Shown here: positions 1 through 9,900 of the stretch, one piece after another
Layout of the letters: each line of letters begins with the position of its first letter
Numbering within the stretch: the stretch's first letter is position 1
Source: Chroococcidiopsidaceae cyanobacterium YX2bin18
GTDB taxonomy: Bacteria > Cyanobacteriota > Cyanobacteriia > Cyanobacteriales > Chroococcidiopsidaceae
Reading direction: 5' to 3'
Assembly (NCBI GenBank): GCA_030446505.1
Contig: JAUJND010000028.1
Span: 1 to 46,272 of the forward strand
DNA: 46,272 nucleotides
Position numbers and translations under genes: made by a program
Notes under the pieces: model-generated
Told to the model about the DNA's origin: nothing
What the model saw: only the letters and a program-made list of their open reading frames with translations
Database searches by the model: none

Positions 1-378
1 GACATTGGCGGACTGCATTTTTACGGTAGATACTTGCAGCTGCAAAATCAAGGAATTGGGGGACGGCTACCAAATAACTCTCAGCGAGGAGAGGTCGTTC
101 CTGGTGTGATTTACACGCTGGGAGTGATACTTAAGCAGGATAATCGCCTGGTGAAAGATGAGATTAAAGGCTATGCCTATGTTAGTAACGCCCAAGAAAT
201 TCTTCTGGATGCCACAAGAGCGTTTAAAAATCAGGGAAATGTTGAGGGGGCTTGTTTATTCCCAGTACAAGATAAAGAAACTGGCAACTCTTTCCAAGCA
301 GTTTTTGTCAGAGAAAACAACGCCATCATCACGTTTTACCCTGATGCTACGCCGAAAGGCAAGGCGTGTAAAATTTGA
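1..378 (+). CDS. hypothetical protein, 3' part (cut by window edge)
   Basis: The frame is open from base 1, so the true start lies outside the window; the TTG at 34 need not be the start. About 125 residues are visible and I do not recognise a family. The chain is soluble, without an obvious membrane segment or signal peptide, and alternates hydrophobic strands with charged turns: GVIYTLGVIL, KGYAYVSN, then a C-terminal pair of strands ending AVFVRENNAIITFYP. It ends in a short basic tail. The next gene starts 61 bp downstream on the same strand, so the two may be co-transcribed. A small C-terminal domain of a larger protein is as likely as a stand-alone protein. Confidence 0.5.
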   Translation, partial: DIGGLHFYGRYLQLQNQGIGGRLPNNSQRGEVVPGVIYTLGVILKQDNRLVKDEIKGYAYVSNAQEILLDATRAFKNQGNVEGACLFPVQDKETGNSFQAVFVRENNAIITFYPDATPKGKACKI

Positions 379-439
379 AATTAAATTCACTAATGCCAGT
401 AAGTAAGCAGTTTGACTTGTTTCAAACTTGAGATAAATT

Positions 440-1078
440 GTGGTGAGTGTAAAAAAAATTATCAGGTTTTATAGGATATTTATTTTATTTGGGTTGGGAT
501 TTATTAGCAGTTATTTTCTAAATAATCAAAATGTAAGTAATGTTTTAAATATTGATAATCGCAGCCCTAATCAGGATAGTGCCAATAGTGCTTTGATAAA
601 AAATGAGGATCAGCTGCTTGATAAACCAGCCTATAACCCAGTTGAGTTAACATCTAATAATCAAAATTTACTGCTTGAATGGGTTAAGTACGAAAATATT
701 CCTGCCTGGGTTAGAAATACTTTCTTTAAGCAAGGTCTAAACAAAGGTTATACATTTTACTTCAGAAATATAAGACCGTTATACTTGCGCGGAGATTTTA
801 ATGGCGATGATCAAATGGATGTTGCTGTTATACTCAAAGAAAAACTGCCTCAAAATGCAATAGATCGTAATCCCTTGATGGCAATTTTTCATGGTGGCAC
901 TCAACAAGTGTTTTTCATTGGTTCAGAAGATCTGCCTGCTGACGATTTGTGGGAGGTAGTTCCTAAAAAGGATTCTGCCAAGGTAGGAGAAGGTATTTTT
1001 ATCGCAAAAGCAATGTCATCTAGCAAAGTGTTTTATTGGGATGGTAAGCAATATATCTCTACTTGGACTAGCGATTAA
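440..1078 (+). CDS. hypothetical membrane-anchored protein with FG-GAP-like motif
   Basis: 212 residues from a GTG start; a second GTG follows immediately, so the start is uncertain by one codon. Residues about 4-10 are basic (KKIIRFYR) and about 11-27 form one hydrophobic helix, so the protein is probably anchored in a membrane with its bulk outside the cytoplasm. An Asn/Ser-rich linker follows. Near residue 118 the motif RGDFNGDDQMDVAVIL resembles the calcium-binding loop of FG-GAP/VCBS or EF-hand-like repeats. Only one such loop is seen, too few for a propeller. Codon use is AT-rich compared with the metabolic genes further on. No function can be assigned. Confidence 0.65.
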   Translation: MVSVKKIIRFYRIFILFGLGFISSYFLNNQNVSNVLNIDNRSPNQDSANSALIKNEDQLLDKPAYNPVELTSNNQNLLLEWVKYENIPAWVRNTFFKQGLNKGYTFYFRNIRPLYLRGDFNGDDQMDVAVILKEKLPQNAIDRNPLMAIFHGGTQQVFFIGSEDLPADDLWEVVPKKDSAKVGEGIFIAKAMSSSKVFYWDGKQYISTWTSD

Positions 1079-1089
1079 CGAAAGCTAAA

Positions 1090-2487
1090 TTATCTTAGGG
1101 CAAACGCTGGGCGGTGCTGGTTCCAAGGTTTTACTGCTTCTAACTGTGCTGCTAGGGAGATAATCGTAGTTTCGGCAGCAGGGCGACCAATTAATTGAAC
1201 GCCAACTGGTAAATTATTTGGAGCAAAACCAGTAGGAATTGTGATCGCAGGTTGTCCACTAGCATTAAACGGCGGACAAGGAGCAACCCAATGAATAATC
1301 TTTTGTAAGGTTTCTTCAGGAGTAAGATTAGCCCACTCACCAACCCGAATTGTGGGATGCATATAAGTGGGTAGCACCAGTACGTCTACTGAGTCGAAAA
1401 ACGCCACAATTTGTCGGGCGATCGCCTGCATTTGGGAGACAGCTTGGAGGTATTCACCAGCCGAACTTGTTTGCTCTAATAGCCACTGATTCATTGGCTG
1501 TAGTGCCTCTTTGGGAATTCCAGTTGCTGCAACGCCAGCTTGCCAAACTTTTGTAAATGGCTCAATCAAGCCAGTGAAATCGGGACATCCTGGTTCAACT
1601 GTGTGTCCTAATTCTTCCAACTGTCGGACTGTATCTAATACTGCTTGCTGACATACGGTGTCTGCTTCACCCAAGGGAGGTAGGGTTGTAGAAAAGGCAA
1701 TTCGCAAAGGACTCGGTTGAAACGTAGTAGCAGCAAGAAACGATGGTTCGGGAGCGGGTAACCAGTAAGGATCTCCTGTGACATATCCAGACATAATATC
1801 TAAAAGCGCTGCTGCATCTGCAATGTTACGAGCCAAGGGACCAATAGACGCAATACCACTAAGGCGATCCCCCACTGGCGCATGAGACACTCTTCCCCGC
1901 GCTGGCTTAACCCCTACCAAACCACAACAAAATGCGCGCCCACGAATCGAACCACCCCCAAATGACCCTTGGCCGATCGCACACACACCCGCTGCTACAG
2001 CTGCCGCCGCACCACCACACGAACCGCCAGCAGTCTAGTCTAAATTCCAAGGATTTCGAGTCGGGGGAAACCCTGCAGGCTCAGTATAAGGCAGTGAACC
2101 AAGCTCAGACGTGGCAGTTTTGCCGAGAATAATAAATCCAGCTTGGCGTATCCGCGTCACTATTCCATCATCATAGGTAGCCTGGTTGTTAATTAACGCT
2201 GGCGTTCCATAAGTACAGCGGACACCAGCAACAGGATTTAGGTCTTTAATTGAAATTGTTACACCGAAAAAAGGTGGCAGTTCTGAGGTATTGCCTCTAG
2301 CTAGAATCTCTGTTTTTGTCTTGGCATCTGCGATCGCGCTTTCTGCCATCACAGTAAAATAACTACCTAATTGGGAATCTAACCGCTGTATGCGTTCCAG
2401 GTAAATTTCTACCAAATTCACTGGCGATACTTCCTTGGTGCGAATCAGTCGTGCCTGTTCCAGTGCTGGAGTGAATGCTAAAATCAA
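1090..2487 (-). pseudogene. amidase-signature hydrolase, disrupted by an in-frame TAG
   Basis: Two pieces in the same frame (2487-2035 and 2034-1090) together give a 466-residue amidase of the GatA/AtzF type, the usual family length. The first piece has the catalytic Lys in ISIKDLN. A TAG at 2037-2035 then falls just before the Gly/Ser-rich signature, where the order reads NPWNLD-stop-TAGGSCGGAAAA. The nucleophile Ser lies in GGGSIR. Two further changes look like decay: the signature reads GGSCGG rather than GGSSGG, and the usual Asp before GGGSIR is Phe. Because the lesion is a substitution, a homopolymer sequencing error is an unlikely cause. In life these enzymes hydrolyse small amides; the substrate here is unknown. 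Confidence 0.85.
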
Positions 2488-2644
2488 TCTGATTCATCCG
2501 TTGGCATAGTTTTTACTTTAATTAAACTCTAAGGATAACAGCCAAAGCTGCTCCGTTTTTTACAGGGTGTGTTAGCGGCTGGGTTCTCAATTAGATAAAT
2601 GAGCAACAGTGGCGATCGCTCTCCTTCCACTAATAAGTTTCAGT

Positions 2645-2915
2645 TAATGAGACTCAACGACTCAACGACGAGGTTCTGATACTCACTGACGAGACTCAAA
2701 GACTCGACGATGAGATTCTTAATACTCACTGACGAGACTCAAAGACTCGACGATGAGATTCTTAATACTCGTTGATGAGACTTAAAGACTCAACGATGAG
2801 ATTCTTAATACTCGTTGATGAGACTTAAAGACTCAACGATGAGGTTCTGATACTCGTTTACGAGACTCAAAGATTCAACGATGAGGTTCTGATACTTGCT
2901 GACGAGACTTAAAGA
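2645..2915. repeat. tandem 42/43-bp repeat, about six to seven copies
   Basis: The marker GAGACTYAAAGA recurs at 2691, 2734, 2777, 2820, 2862 and 2904, giving periods of 43, 43, 43, 42 and 42 bp; a partial copy precedes the first. Each unit holds two short imperfect palindromes of the form CTC-N6-GAG (for example CTCAACGATGAG). All frames contain stops, so it is not coding. It lies between two genes transcribed leftwards, downstream of the NACHT-HEAT gene and upstream of the amidase pseudogene. There are no unique spacers, so it is not a CRISPR array. Confidence 0.9.
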
Positions 2916-3065
2916 AAGAAACTCTTAAACTGAAGTCTAGGGCTACACAAACAAAGCCTGCAAATACAGGTTTTTGGACTGCGTAGAGGCGATCGCTTTC
3001 TTTCAAACTGCTGATCAGGTACGGTGCGCTTTGGGTGATCGCCCTTCATTCTCCACTTTCTACTA
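2916..3065. other. short spacer after the tandem repeat
   Basis: This stretch carries a HIP1 octamer (GCGATCGC at 2989-2996) and no gene or convincing hairpin. Confidence 0.5.
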
Positions 3066-6000
3066 TCAATTCTGTCCCGCCCCTAATTCCCACAGCGCAT
3101 TAATTGCACTTCCAACATATTTTGCATTCTGGTGCTGCTCAATCCATTGGGCGACAGCAGAGGTAACATCACCAAACTTTTTATCTAAGTTGACCAACGC
3201 TTGGGCTGCATTGTAACGGACCCTAGAATCCTCATCTTTGAGCAGCGCTAGCAGACCTTGCAGCACGGGTTCGAGGCATTACCTAAGTTGACCAACGCCT
3301 GGGTTGCTCTGAAACGGACCCTAGAATCCTCATCTTTGAGTAGCGCTAGCAGACCTTGCAGCACGGGTTCTGAGGTATTACCTAAGTTGCCCAACACCTG
3401 GGCTGCTCTGGAACGGACCCAAGAATCCTCATCTTTGAGCAGCGCTAGCAAACTTTGCAGCAAGGGTTTGGAGACATTACCTAAGTTACCCAACGCTTGA
3501 GCAGCGCGGTAACATACATCAGAATTCTTATCTGTGAGCAGTGCTAGCAAGCCTTGCAGCACTGGTTTTGAGGTATTCCTAACTTACCCAAGGCTTGGGC
3601 GGCACTAGAACGCACGCTACTATCCTTATTTGTAAGCAGCGCTAGCAAGCCTTGCAGTACTGGTTCTGAGGTATTCCCTAACTTACCCAAGGCTTGGGCG
3701 GCACTAGAACGCACGCTACTATCCTTATTTGTAAGCAGCGCTAGCAAGCCTTGCAGTACTGGTTCTGAGGTATTCTCTAACTTACCCAAGGCTTGGGCGG
3801 CACTAGAACGCACACCAGGAGCCTTATCATCTGTGAGCAGCGCTAGCAAGCCTTGCAGCACTGGTTCTGAGGTATTGCCCAAAATTCCCAACGCTTGGGC
3901 GGCACTAGAACGCACACCAGGAGCCTTATCTATAAGTAGTGCTAGCAGACCTTGCAGCACTGGTTCTGAGGTATTACCCAAAATTCCCAACGCTTGGGCA
4001 GCGCGGTAACACACATCAGAATTCTTATCTGTGAGCAGTGCTAGCAAGCCTTGCAGCAGTGGTTTTGAGGTATTGCCTAACTTACCCAACGCTTCTTGAG
4101 CAGTATTGGAACGGACAATATAATTCTTATCTTTGAGTAGCGCTAGCAGGATGGCGATCGCTCCTTCTTCCTCTCCCAGTGCCGCACGATATTGCTGCAA
4201 TCGCACCTCATCGATCCGGTCTGCTTTATCTTTCAGCATTTGCAGAGCTAGAGCCTCAAAATCAGTCCCGTTCAGACTACAAAGGGTTTGAAAGACGTGA
4301 TCGCGGATTTTGTAAGTTACCTGTGGGGAGCTGCTTACTTCTAGCTCAACTAACGGCTCTAAAACTTCTGTTGGCAAGCTGTTATCTGCAACTTTCAGGT
4401 CTTTGGGATTTTCTGCAAGGCAACTACCAGCAAAGAACAAATCGCGGTGCAGCCATTGTTCATAATCGCTGTGCTTATCTAGAATTACCCGAATTGCTCT
4501 AGCAGCTTTTTTTGGTTTTTGTTGGGCAATCAGCAGCAGCAACACCTCCCGCCAATGGGGGTCATGCAGATGGTCTGCAATATGATTCAGAACAATGTCA
4601 AAATCACCTTCATTATCAGCCTGGTAGTTGATTTCTTGAGCGCACAGATATTCCTGAAATGTCTTATGCACAAAGGCGTAGCAGTCCTGCCCTTGTTCAT
4701 TTAGTAGCCCTGTGCGATCGCGCATGAAGTCAACGAAGCGTTGCGCTTCTTTCCTAGCATGGGACAGTTCAATCTGTTTTTGCGTCTTGATTGTTTTGCT
4801 TAACTGCTCAATCAGTTCATCTCGGTCAATCAGCGTGCCGCCCTCTCGATCCCCCGTAACTCCTTGTCCATGAATCCAGTAAGCCAAACTTTCCATCAAC
4901 CGTCGCAAGTCATCCAGCCCTAGATATTTCAACACTTCATGATTACTGAGTTCTTTGTTCTTATCCCAGTTCGTTATTAGCGTCTCCACTGCTTTGTCAT
5001 AGAGCTTGTAACGCTCTTTGGGCAAAAGGGCTTGATAGCGGTGAATCAGAGCAATAATTGTTAACAGTAGCGGGTTTCGCGCCAGCAGCTTAATTCGGTC
5101 ATGCTGAGAGAGCGCCTTGTTCAAGCTATCTTTGCGCCGTTGCGCTTCTGCTTTGTCCGGGACGCGGCTGTCGTACCAGCGATTGATAAACTCCTCAATT
5201 TTGGCATCGTCAAACGCCTGAAGCTGATAGTGGGGAAACTCTTCCGTGCGGAAAAAGTCCCGATTGTAACCCGCAGGACGTGAAGTTATAATCGCCCGAT
5301 TTTTATCAAATTGACCGAGAAAATTCTCAATCCGTCTCACTGCGTCATAGCGTTTAGCTTCTTCTGCGACTTCATCCAGCCCATCGAGTAAAATCAGCGC
5401 CCGTCCATCCTCCAGCCAATACTCAAAGAATCCCACAGGCAGCGACTTTACCGTCAGTGTTTTCTGAGCAAACTGCCGTGCATAGTCCAGAATGCCGATA
5501 TCCGGTTGCCTTGTTAAATCCCGAATCCGAATCAAAATCGGCAGCCAGTCTTCTGCGGCTAACTCTAACTTCTCCGGTTGCTTCTGCGCTAGCATCACGG
5601 CAAAGTAACCCATCAACGTCGTTTTACCCGACCCCGGCGCACCTAGCAGCACCACTTTCTGTGCTTGACTCTGGCTCAACAACTGCACAGCCGAATATTT
5701 TCTCCCCGTTCGGCTTTCTAACTGCGCCCGTTGCTGTTGTTCACGGAGTAATTCTGCCTGACGATTACCTAAAACCTGCACAATGGCATCTGGCTCAAAA
5801 GCTACAACTTCCTGACGAGTCTCCACGTCCTCCACCACATCCGGCATGACAAAAATCTGGGCGAGCTTTTCCGATTTCTCAATCTCCTGCCCTTCCACTG
5901 CAATTCCAGCAAACTTGACATTATCAAACCAATCTGCCATCTGCTTTAAATAATCTTTTTTAGTAAACTGAAATCTTAAATAGGTGTCTGTCTTCTCAAA

Positions 6001-6402
6001 ATAAGTATCTGCAAATTTCTTCAGCCAAGTCTCAACACTATGTTCAGGAAATTTCAATTCTTCAGATTCTGAGGCTGCCTTTCCAAAAGCTGCAATTAAA
6101 AAAGTGAGGTCTGGGGTTCCTTGATCTTTTAACGGCTTTTGCAATTCCTCTTGAACACCCGTATCTTTAAAGAACCGCTCCAGAAGCTCTCTAGCAACCT
6201 TTGGCTCACAATGATAGAACAGTTGTTTGTTCAAAGTCTGGGTTTTGTCCCAGTCTTCGGCAGCAATGATGCCAGCTTTTAGGGCTTTCTCTAAGTCTGT
6301 AGGATTTAACTGACTGTTGATCTTAGCAACCAGCGCTTTTGCAACTCCTGGGATGACCAGCTTCACTATACCTAAGCTGATGGTCGATAATTCCAAACTC
6401 AT
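3066..6402 (-). pseudogene. NACHT-HEAT NTPase, frameshifted twice in the HEAT array
   Basis: An intact 952-residue frame runs from ATG 6402. An N-terminal helical region of about 235 residues is followed by a NACHT P-loop NTPase: Walker A GAPGSGKTT (about 254-262), Walker B ALILLDGLDEV (about 335-345), and IITSRPAGY (about 371-379). HEAT repeats of 33 residues begin near residue 750. After GKLG a one-base deletion (CCC to CC in the 99-bp repeat, near 3578) shifts the frame; the array continues in a second frame, loses one T near 3269, and continues in a third frame to a natural C-terminus at 3066. Restored length is about 1110 residues. Bacterial NACHT proteins include NLR-like antiphage proteins; that role here is inference. 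The 952-residue product may still be made, ending in a short missense tail. Confidence 0.85.
3240..4140 (-). repeat. 99-bp coding repeat (33-residue HEAT units), about 9-10 copies
   Basis: The unit encodes the pattern VLQGLLALL-x13-AAQALGKLGNTSEP. Copies at 3601-3699 and 3700-3798 differ at a single base, and neighbours form obvious sub-families (KDEDS, TNKDSS and KAPGVR types). This implies recent unequal exchange or gene conversion. Both frameshifts of the host gene lie inside this array. Confidence 0.9.
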
Positions 6403-6645
6403 GCTGCCCTCTCTGACCTGCTTTGAGCTGCTTTGCTTTGTATTATCGCTATTATCACTTTCTTTCAGCAGTAAGTTACCAAGGATTACTTAGCCAAAAG
6501 AGAGGCGATCTGCCTTTACTCCAGCGTTACTGAGTGCGGTTACTAGGAAGAAGCTTTCCTATAGTAAATCCATAAACTTGATATAACCAATAATTGCTGC
6601 TGTTATGCGATCGCACTTTATAGTTTTTATGGGAATGCGATCGCT
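6403..6645. other. upstream region of the NACHT-HEAT gene
   Basis: No gene is visible. The stretch holds two HIP1 octamers near 6608 and 6638 and probably the promoter of the NACHT-HEAT gene, which I could not define. Confidence 0.4.
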
Positions 6646-7374
6646 CTAATCTAAACTATTCGGATCAACACCAAGCGATCGCAATCTTACCGCCAATCGT
6701 TCTGATCTTGTTCTTTCCTGTTCCAACTGCTGTTGAGCTATTTCCTTCTCAACTCTTTCCTGTTTTGCTCGTTGCTGTTGTTGCTCTGCTGCTTCTTCTG
6801 GTGAAGGGACTAAAATACCATCAGGTGTAAAGTAGCGTAATTTCCCTGCTGCTACACCCAAATATAGACCTAAAACCTCACTCCACAGCCAGCCTCTAGC
6901 ATTAGATGTAATTTCTTGATAGTGATTTCCCACTAGCCTAAATCCGGCAAACTCTAAATCATCCGGTGAAAACCAAAAGTATTCTGGTGTCCGAAACTGG
7001 TTTTGGTACAATTCTTTTTTCAGCGTCCGATCAACACTAGCCGTCGAAGTCGAGAGTAATTCGATAATTAAATCTGGGTATTTGCCTGCTTCTTCCCACA
7101 CTACCCAAGACTTGCGATCACGTTTTTCTGTCTGTTTTACTAAGAAGAAATCAGGACCACGAAAGTCACGGGTCCGCAGTTGTTGGCGACTAAAATAAAT
7201 CGTCAGATTAGCACCAATAAAAAAATTATCCTGGTTACGCCACAGCCATTCCAGGCAACTAACAAGGATAAGCAGCTGGCTGTAGTGCAAAGAGCTTTCC
7301 ATTTCTGGCTCATCACTCAAAAGTTGGGTAGCATCCGGCATTTGAGCTTCCAACTCTTGCGCTGTTAGATACAT
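6646..7374 (-). CDS. Uma2-family PD-(D/E)XK nuclease-like protein
   Basis: 242 residues from ATG 7374. The fold markers are GPDFFLV (about 93-99) and, after a Trp-rich strand, PDLIIELLS, which supply the acidic residues of the PD-(D/E)XK core. The C-terminal 50 residues form a Gln/Glu/Arg-rich coiled coil ending in the cyanobacterial tail motif RLRSLGVDPNSLD. Uma2 (DUF820) proteins are greatly expanded in cyanobacteria; their biological role is poorly established, so a nuclease activity is inferred from the fold only. The gene is intact. It sits 69 bp downstream of the map stop on the same strand, so read-through transcription is possible but no functional link is evident. Confidence 0.85.
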   Translation of the reverse strand: MYLTAQELEAQMPDATQLLSDEPEMESSLHYSQLLILVSCLEWLWRNQDNFFIGANLTIYFSRQQLRTRDFRGPDFFLVKQTEKRDRKSWVVWEEAGKYPDLIIELLSTSTASVDRTLKKELYQNQFRTPEYFWFSPDDLEFAGFRLVGNHYQEITSNARGWLWSEVLGLYLGVAAGKLRYFTPDGILVPSPEEAAEQQQQRAKQERVEKEIAQQQLEQERTRSERLAVRLRSLGVDPNSLD

Positions 7375-7443
7375 ATTGCAGCTGGGGGTGATTCAACAAA
7401 TTTTTAGACAGATTGATTGGGGTGACAATCACCCCTGGAAAAC

Positions 7444-8268
7444 CTAGACCTTAGAGCGATCAGTTAAAATCTCATAGCCGTCATTTGTTACCAAAACTGT
7501 ATGCTCAAACTGAGCAGACAGAGAATTATCTACCGTTACCGCTGTCCAGCGATCAGATAATGTGCGCGAAAATTTAGAACCTGCGTTCACAATTGGCTCA
7601 ATCGCTAGTGTCATTCCCGCCCGTAGCTTAACATTAGGCATCTCACGGGTACGGAAGTTAAATACCGAAGGTTCCTCGTGCAAGTTGCGCCCGACACCGT
7701 GACCTGTAAAGTCTTCAACTATACTAAAGCCATTTACTTCTACATGATCTTGAATTGCACCAGCAAGGTCAATTAAGTAGTTACCCGCTTTAACTTGTTC
7801 AATTCCTTTATAAAGAGCTTCTTCTGCGACACGAATCAATTTTGCTGCTTCTGGAGTAACTTCGCCGACTGCGATCGTAATGCAGGAGTCGCCATGAAAG
7901 CCTTGTTGATAAGCTCCCGTATCAACTTTTAAGACATCTCCTGTCCGAATTACTTTTTTAGGACTAGGAATGCCATGTACAACTTCGTTATTAATACTAG
8001 AGCAAATTGAAGCCGGAAAGCCGTGATAACCTTTAAAACTAGGAGTTGCGCCCATTTCGCGGATGCGCTTTTCTGCATGAGCATCTAGATCAGCAGTCGT
8101 CATTCCCGGCTGTACCAGTTCTGAAATCTCTTTCAGCACCGTTGCCACAATCTTCGCCGATTGCCGCATTATTTCAATCTCACGCGGTGACTTTATTTCA
8201 ATTCCTCTACGTTTCTTAGTACGTGAAGACTGAGCCGGTTGAGAAAGCAGATTGCTAAGAATGTTCAT
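7444..8268 (-). CDS. map: methionine aminopeptidase, type I
   Basis: 274 residues. It removes the initiator Met from nascent proteins in the cytoplasm. The five metal ligands of the family are all present: D116 (KVDTG), D127 (HGDS), H190 (TGHGVG), E224 (AIEPI) and E255 (FEHT); H98 in VVHGIP also matches. A basic N-terminal extension of about 25 residues precedes the catalytic fold, as in several cyanobacterial paralogues. The ATG at 8268 is the only good start in frame. The gene shows no damage, in contrast to many neighbours. Cyanobacteria often have several map paralogues, so it may not be the only copy. Confidence 0.95.
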   Translation of the reverse strand: MNILSNLLSQPAQSSRTKKRRGIEIKSPREIEIMRQSAKIVATVLKEISELVQPGMTTADLDAHAEKRIREMGATPSFKGYHGFPASICSSINNEVVHGIPSPKKVIRTGDVLKVDTGAYQQGFHGDSCITIAVGEVTPEAAKLIRVAEEALYKGIEQVKAGNYLIDLAGAIQDHVEVNGFSIVEDFTGHGVGRNLHEEPSVFNFRTREMPNVKLRAGMTLAIEPIVNAGSKFSRTLSDRWTAVTVDNSLSAQFEHTVLVTNDGYEILTDRSKV

Positions 8269-8853
8269 GGATAAAAGGTAGTTAAGCTTGTGAAATTTAT
8301 CTGTGGAAGTACTGTTAAGCCTCTAATAGAAAACCGAAAACAGTTCCTAGGCTTTCCTGAAGAGCAAATCTATTTAGGTATCGTCTATATTTAAATTAAC
8401 TGATATTGCTGCGTAACGGAGTAAGCTGAACCTACTTCTACCTCAAAGCTAGTCCCTGGAGATCTACGCTACGTGTACTTTTCGGCTCAAATACTCCTGA
8501 AATTAGCTTCACAAGCCAATCTCTATCAAATTATTACTAAATCTACTCTCGTCTTTCCTCCAGTAGATCAACTATCTCATTTACATAGCTTAAATCAGCC
8601 TTTCTCAATTTTATTTAATTGTCTATTTTCACTTGAATAATCCTGCTAGAGCATCCAAAAATCATAACTTTGGATAGAGGTGTTCATTTAATGATTCTTT
8701 CTCAAGATACTATTCTAAGTTAGCTATTAGGTCTAATCTAATATGAAAGATTAGAAATTTTTCTAACTTTAGTAGCGGCTGTTTAATGTAAGTAATTACA
8801 CAGTTCTGTCTATAGCTAATAGTTGAAAAAGTTAATAAGAGGAGTTCCCTAGC
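8269..8853. other. 585-bp intergenic region between divergent map and catalase genes
   Basis: No coding potential is seen. It should hold the promoters of both genes. An 8-bp perfect hairpin, TCTAATCT and AGATTAGA, lies at 8732-8755 and is followed by AAATTTTTC; it could be a weak terminator or an operator. No known binding site could be assigned. Confidence 0.45.
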
Positions 8854-9547
8854 GTGTTTTTTCACAAAAAAAGAAACTATCCATAGTGTAAAGGTCAATG
8901 AAGCAAATCCACGTTTTGCCCAATTGCTTTTAGAACAATTTGGTGGAGCAACCGGAGAACTTACTGCTGCTTTGCAATACTGGGTGCAGTCCTTCCACGT
9001 TGAGAATGCTGGCATTAAAGATATGCTGCAAGATATTGCGATTGAAGAGTTTGGTCACTTAGAAATGGTGGGTAAACCAATTGAAGCTCACACCAAAAAT
9101 GTTGATCAAACTGAAGCTTACAAAAGTACGCTGTTTGCCGTACGTGGTATGGGACCACATTTGCTAGATAGTCAAGGTAATACTTGGACCGCAAGCTATG
9201 TTAATGAAGGTGGGGATGTAGTACGCGACCTACGCGCTAATATTGCTGCTGAGGCTGGAGCGCGCCAGACTTATGAAGAACTAATTAAACTCGCTTCCGA
9301 CGAAGGTACTAAAAAAACTCTAGTGCATTTATTGAGCCGTGAAATTTCTCATACTCAAATGTTTATGAAGGCGCTGGATTCGATGGGTAAACTGACTGAT
9401 CCTATGTTTGGAAATATTCAGCCAGATGAAACTGTTGATATTTACTACAACTTGTCTTCTAATGGTCAAGAAGACGAGCGTGGTCCTTTGAACTCAGAGC
9501 CAACTTTCCGCTATGTTGCTAACCCAGCCGTTGAAAGTAAATCATAA
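8854..9547 (+). pseudogene. manganese (non-heme) catalase, frameshifted in a poly-A tract
   Basis: Starting at GTG 8854 (good ribosome-binding site AGAGGAG at about 8837-8843) the gene reads MFFHKK, then runs into a tract of seven A at 8866-8872. Dropping one A restores ETIHSVKVNEANPRFAQLLL and the rest of a 230-residue Mn catalase, the usual size. All di-manganese ligands are visible: Glu in LLLEQFGG, Glu and His in IAIEEFGHLEM, Glu in AAEAGARQ and His in REISHTQ. The enzyme dismutates hydrogen peroxide in the cytoplasm. The rest of the gene is clean. A slipped homopolymer may reflect sequencing error, polymerase slippage (phase variation), or recent inactivation. No other good start in the downstream frame restores the lost N-terminus. 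Confidence 0.85.
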
Positions 9548-9584
9548 TTATCTGACATCGAAAATAAGATAGGAATAGAGAATG

Positions 9585-9616
9585 TGAGCCAGTAGGTATA
9601 TCGCTGGCTCATTTTT
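9585..9616 (+). terminator. rho-independent terminator after the Mn catalase
   Basis: A perfect 8-bp stem, TGAGCCAG (9585-9592) with CTGGCTCA (9604-9611), has an 11-base loop and is followed by five T. It lies 38 bp past the catalase stop. Confidence 0.85.
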
Positions 9617-9765
9617 AAACATATATCATGAATATAGGCATAAGTGTTAGTAATGCCAATAAGTCTAAAATCTACTTAAAATAAAACAATAAATCCAATA
9701 CTGCTATTGAATATAAAAATAGAACTATTTGATACAGAAGTGCAACAAAAAACATTCAATAGTAC

Positions 9766-9864
9766 TGTAGCAATCCAATTTGAATTATAAAAAATCAGGT
9801 GGAGAGGAGTAGCACAGGCTAGAAGTGTGCCTCACAATTTAATGGCTGATGTAGGATTGCTACA
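9766..9864. repeat. candidate MITE-like element or structured leader with 11-bp inverted ends
   Basis: TGTAGCAATCC at 9766-9776 is exactly inverted as GGATTGCTACA at 9854-9864, enclosing 77 bp without a gene. The element lies just upstream of sirB. No clear target-site duplication flanks it. A folded 5' leader of sirB is the alternative. Confidence 0.4.
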
Positions 9865-9900
9865 TATTTCAAGTTAAGGCTCTTAGTTACGTAATTGTAA

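Noticed and set aside
2645..2915. Possible CRISPR array in the tandem repeat
   Set aside because: Units abut directly with no unique spacers of constant length, no cas genes are nearby, and the period is 42-43 bp with internal variation.
3250..3600. Plus-strand frame (80 codons, about 3258-3500) with repeats
   Set aside because: It is the antisense reading of the HEAT repeats and only looks repetitive because they are.
5457..5849. 130-codon open frame on the plus strand
   Set aside because: It lies antisense within the intact NACHT coding region, has Pro/Ser/Ala-rich low-complexity content and no start signal.
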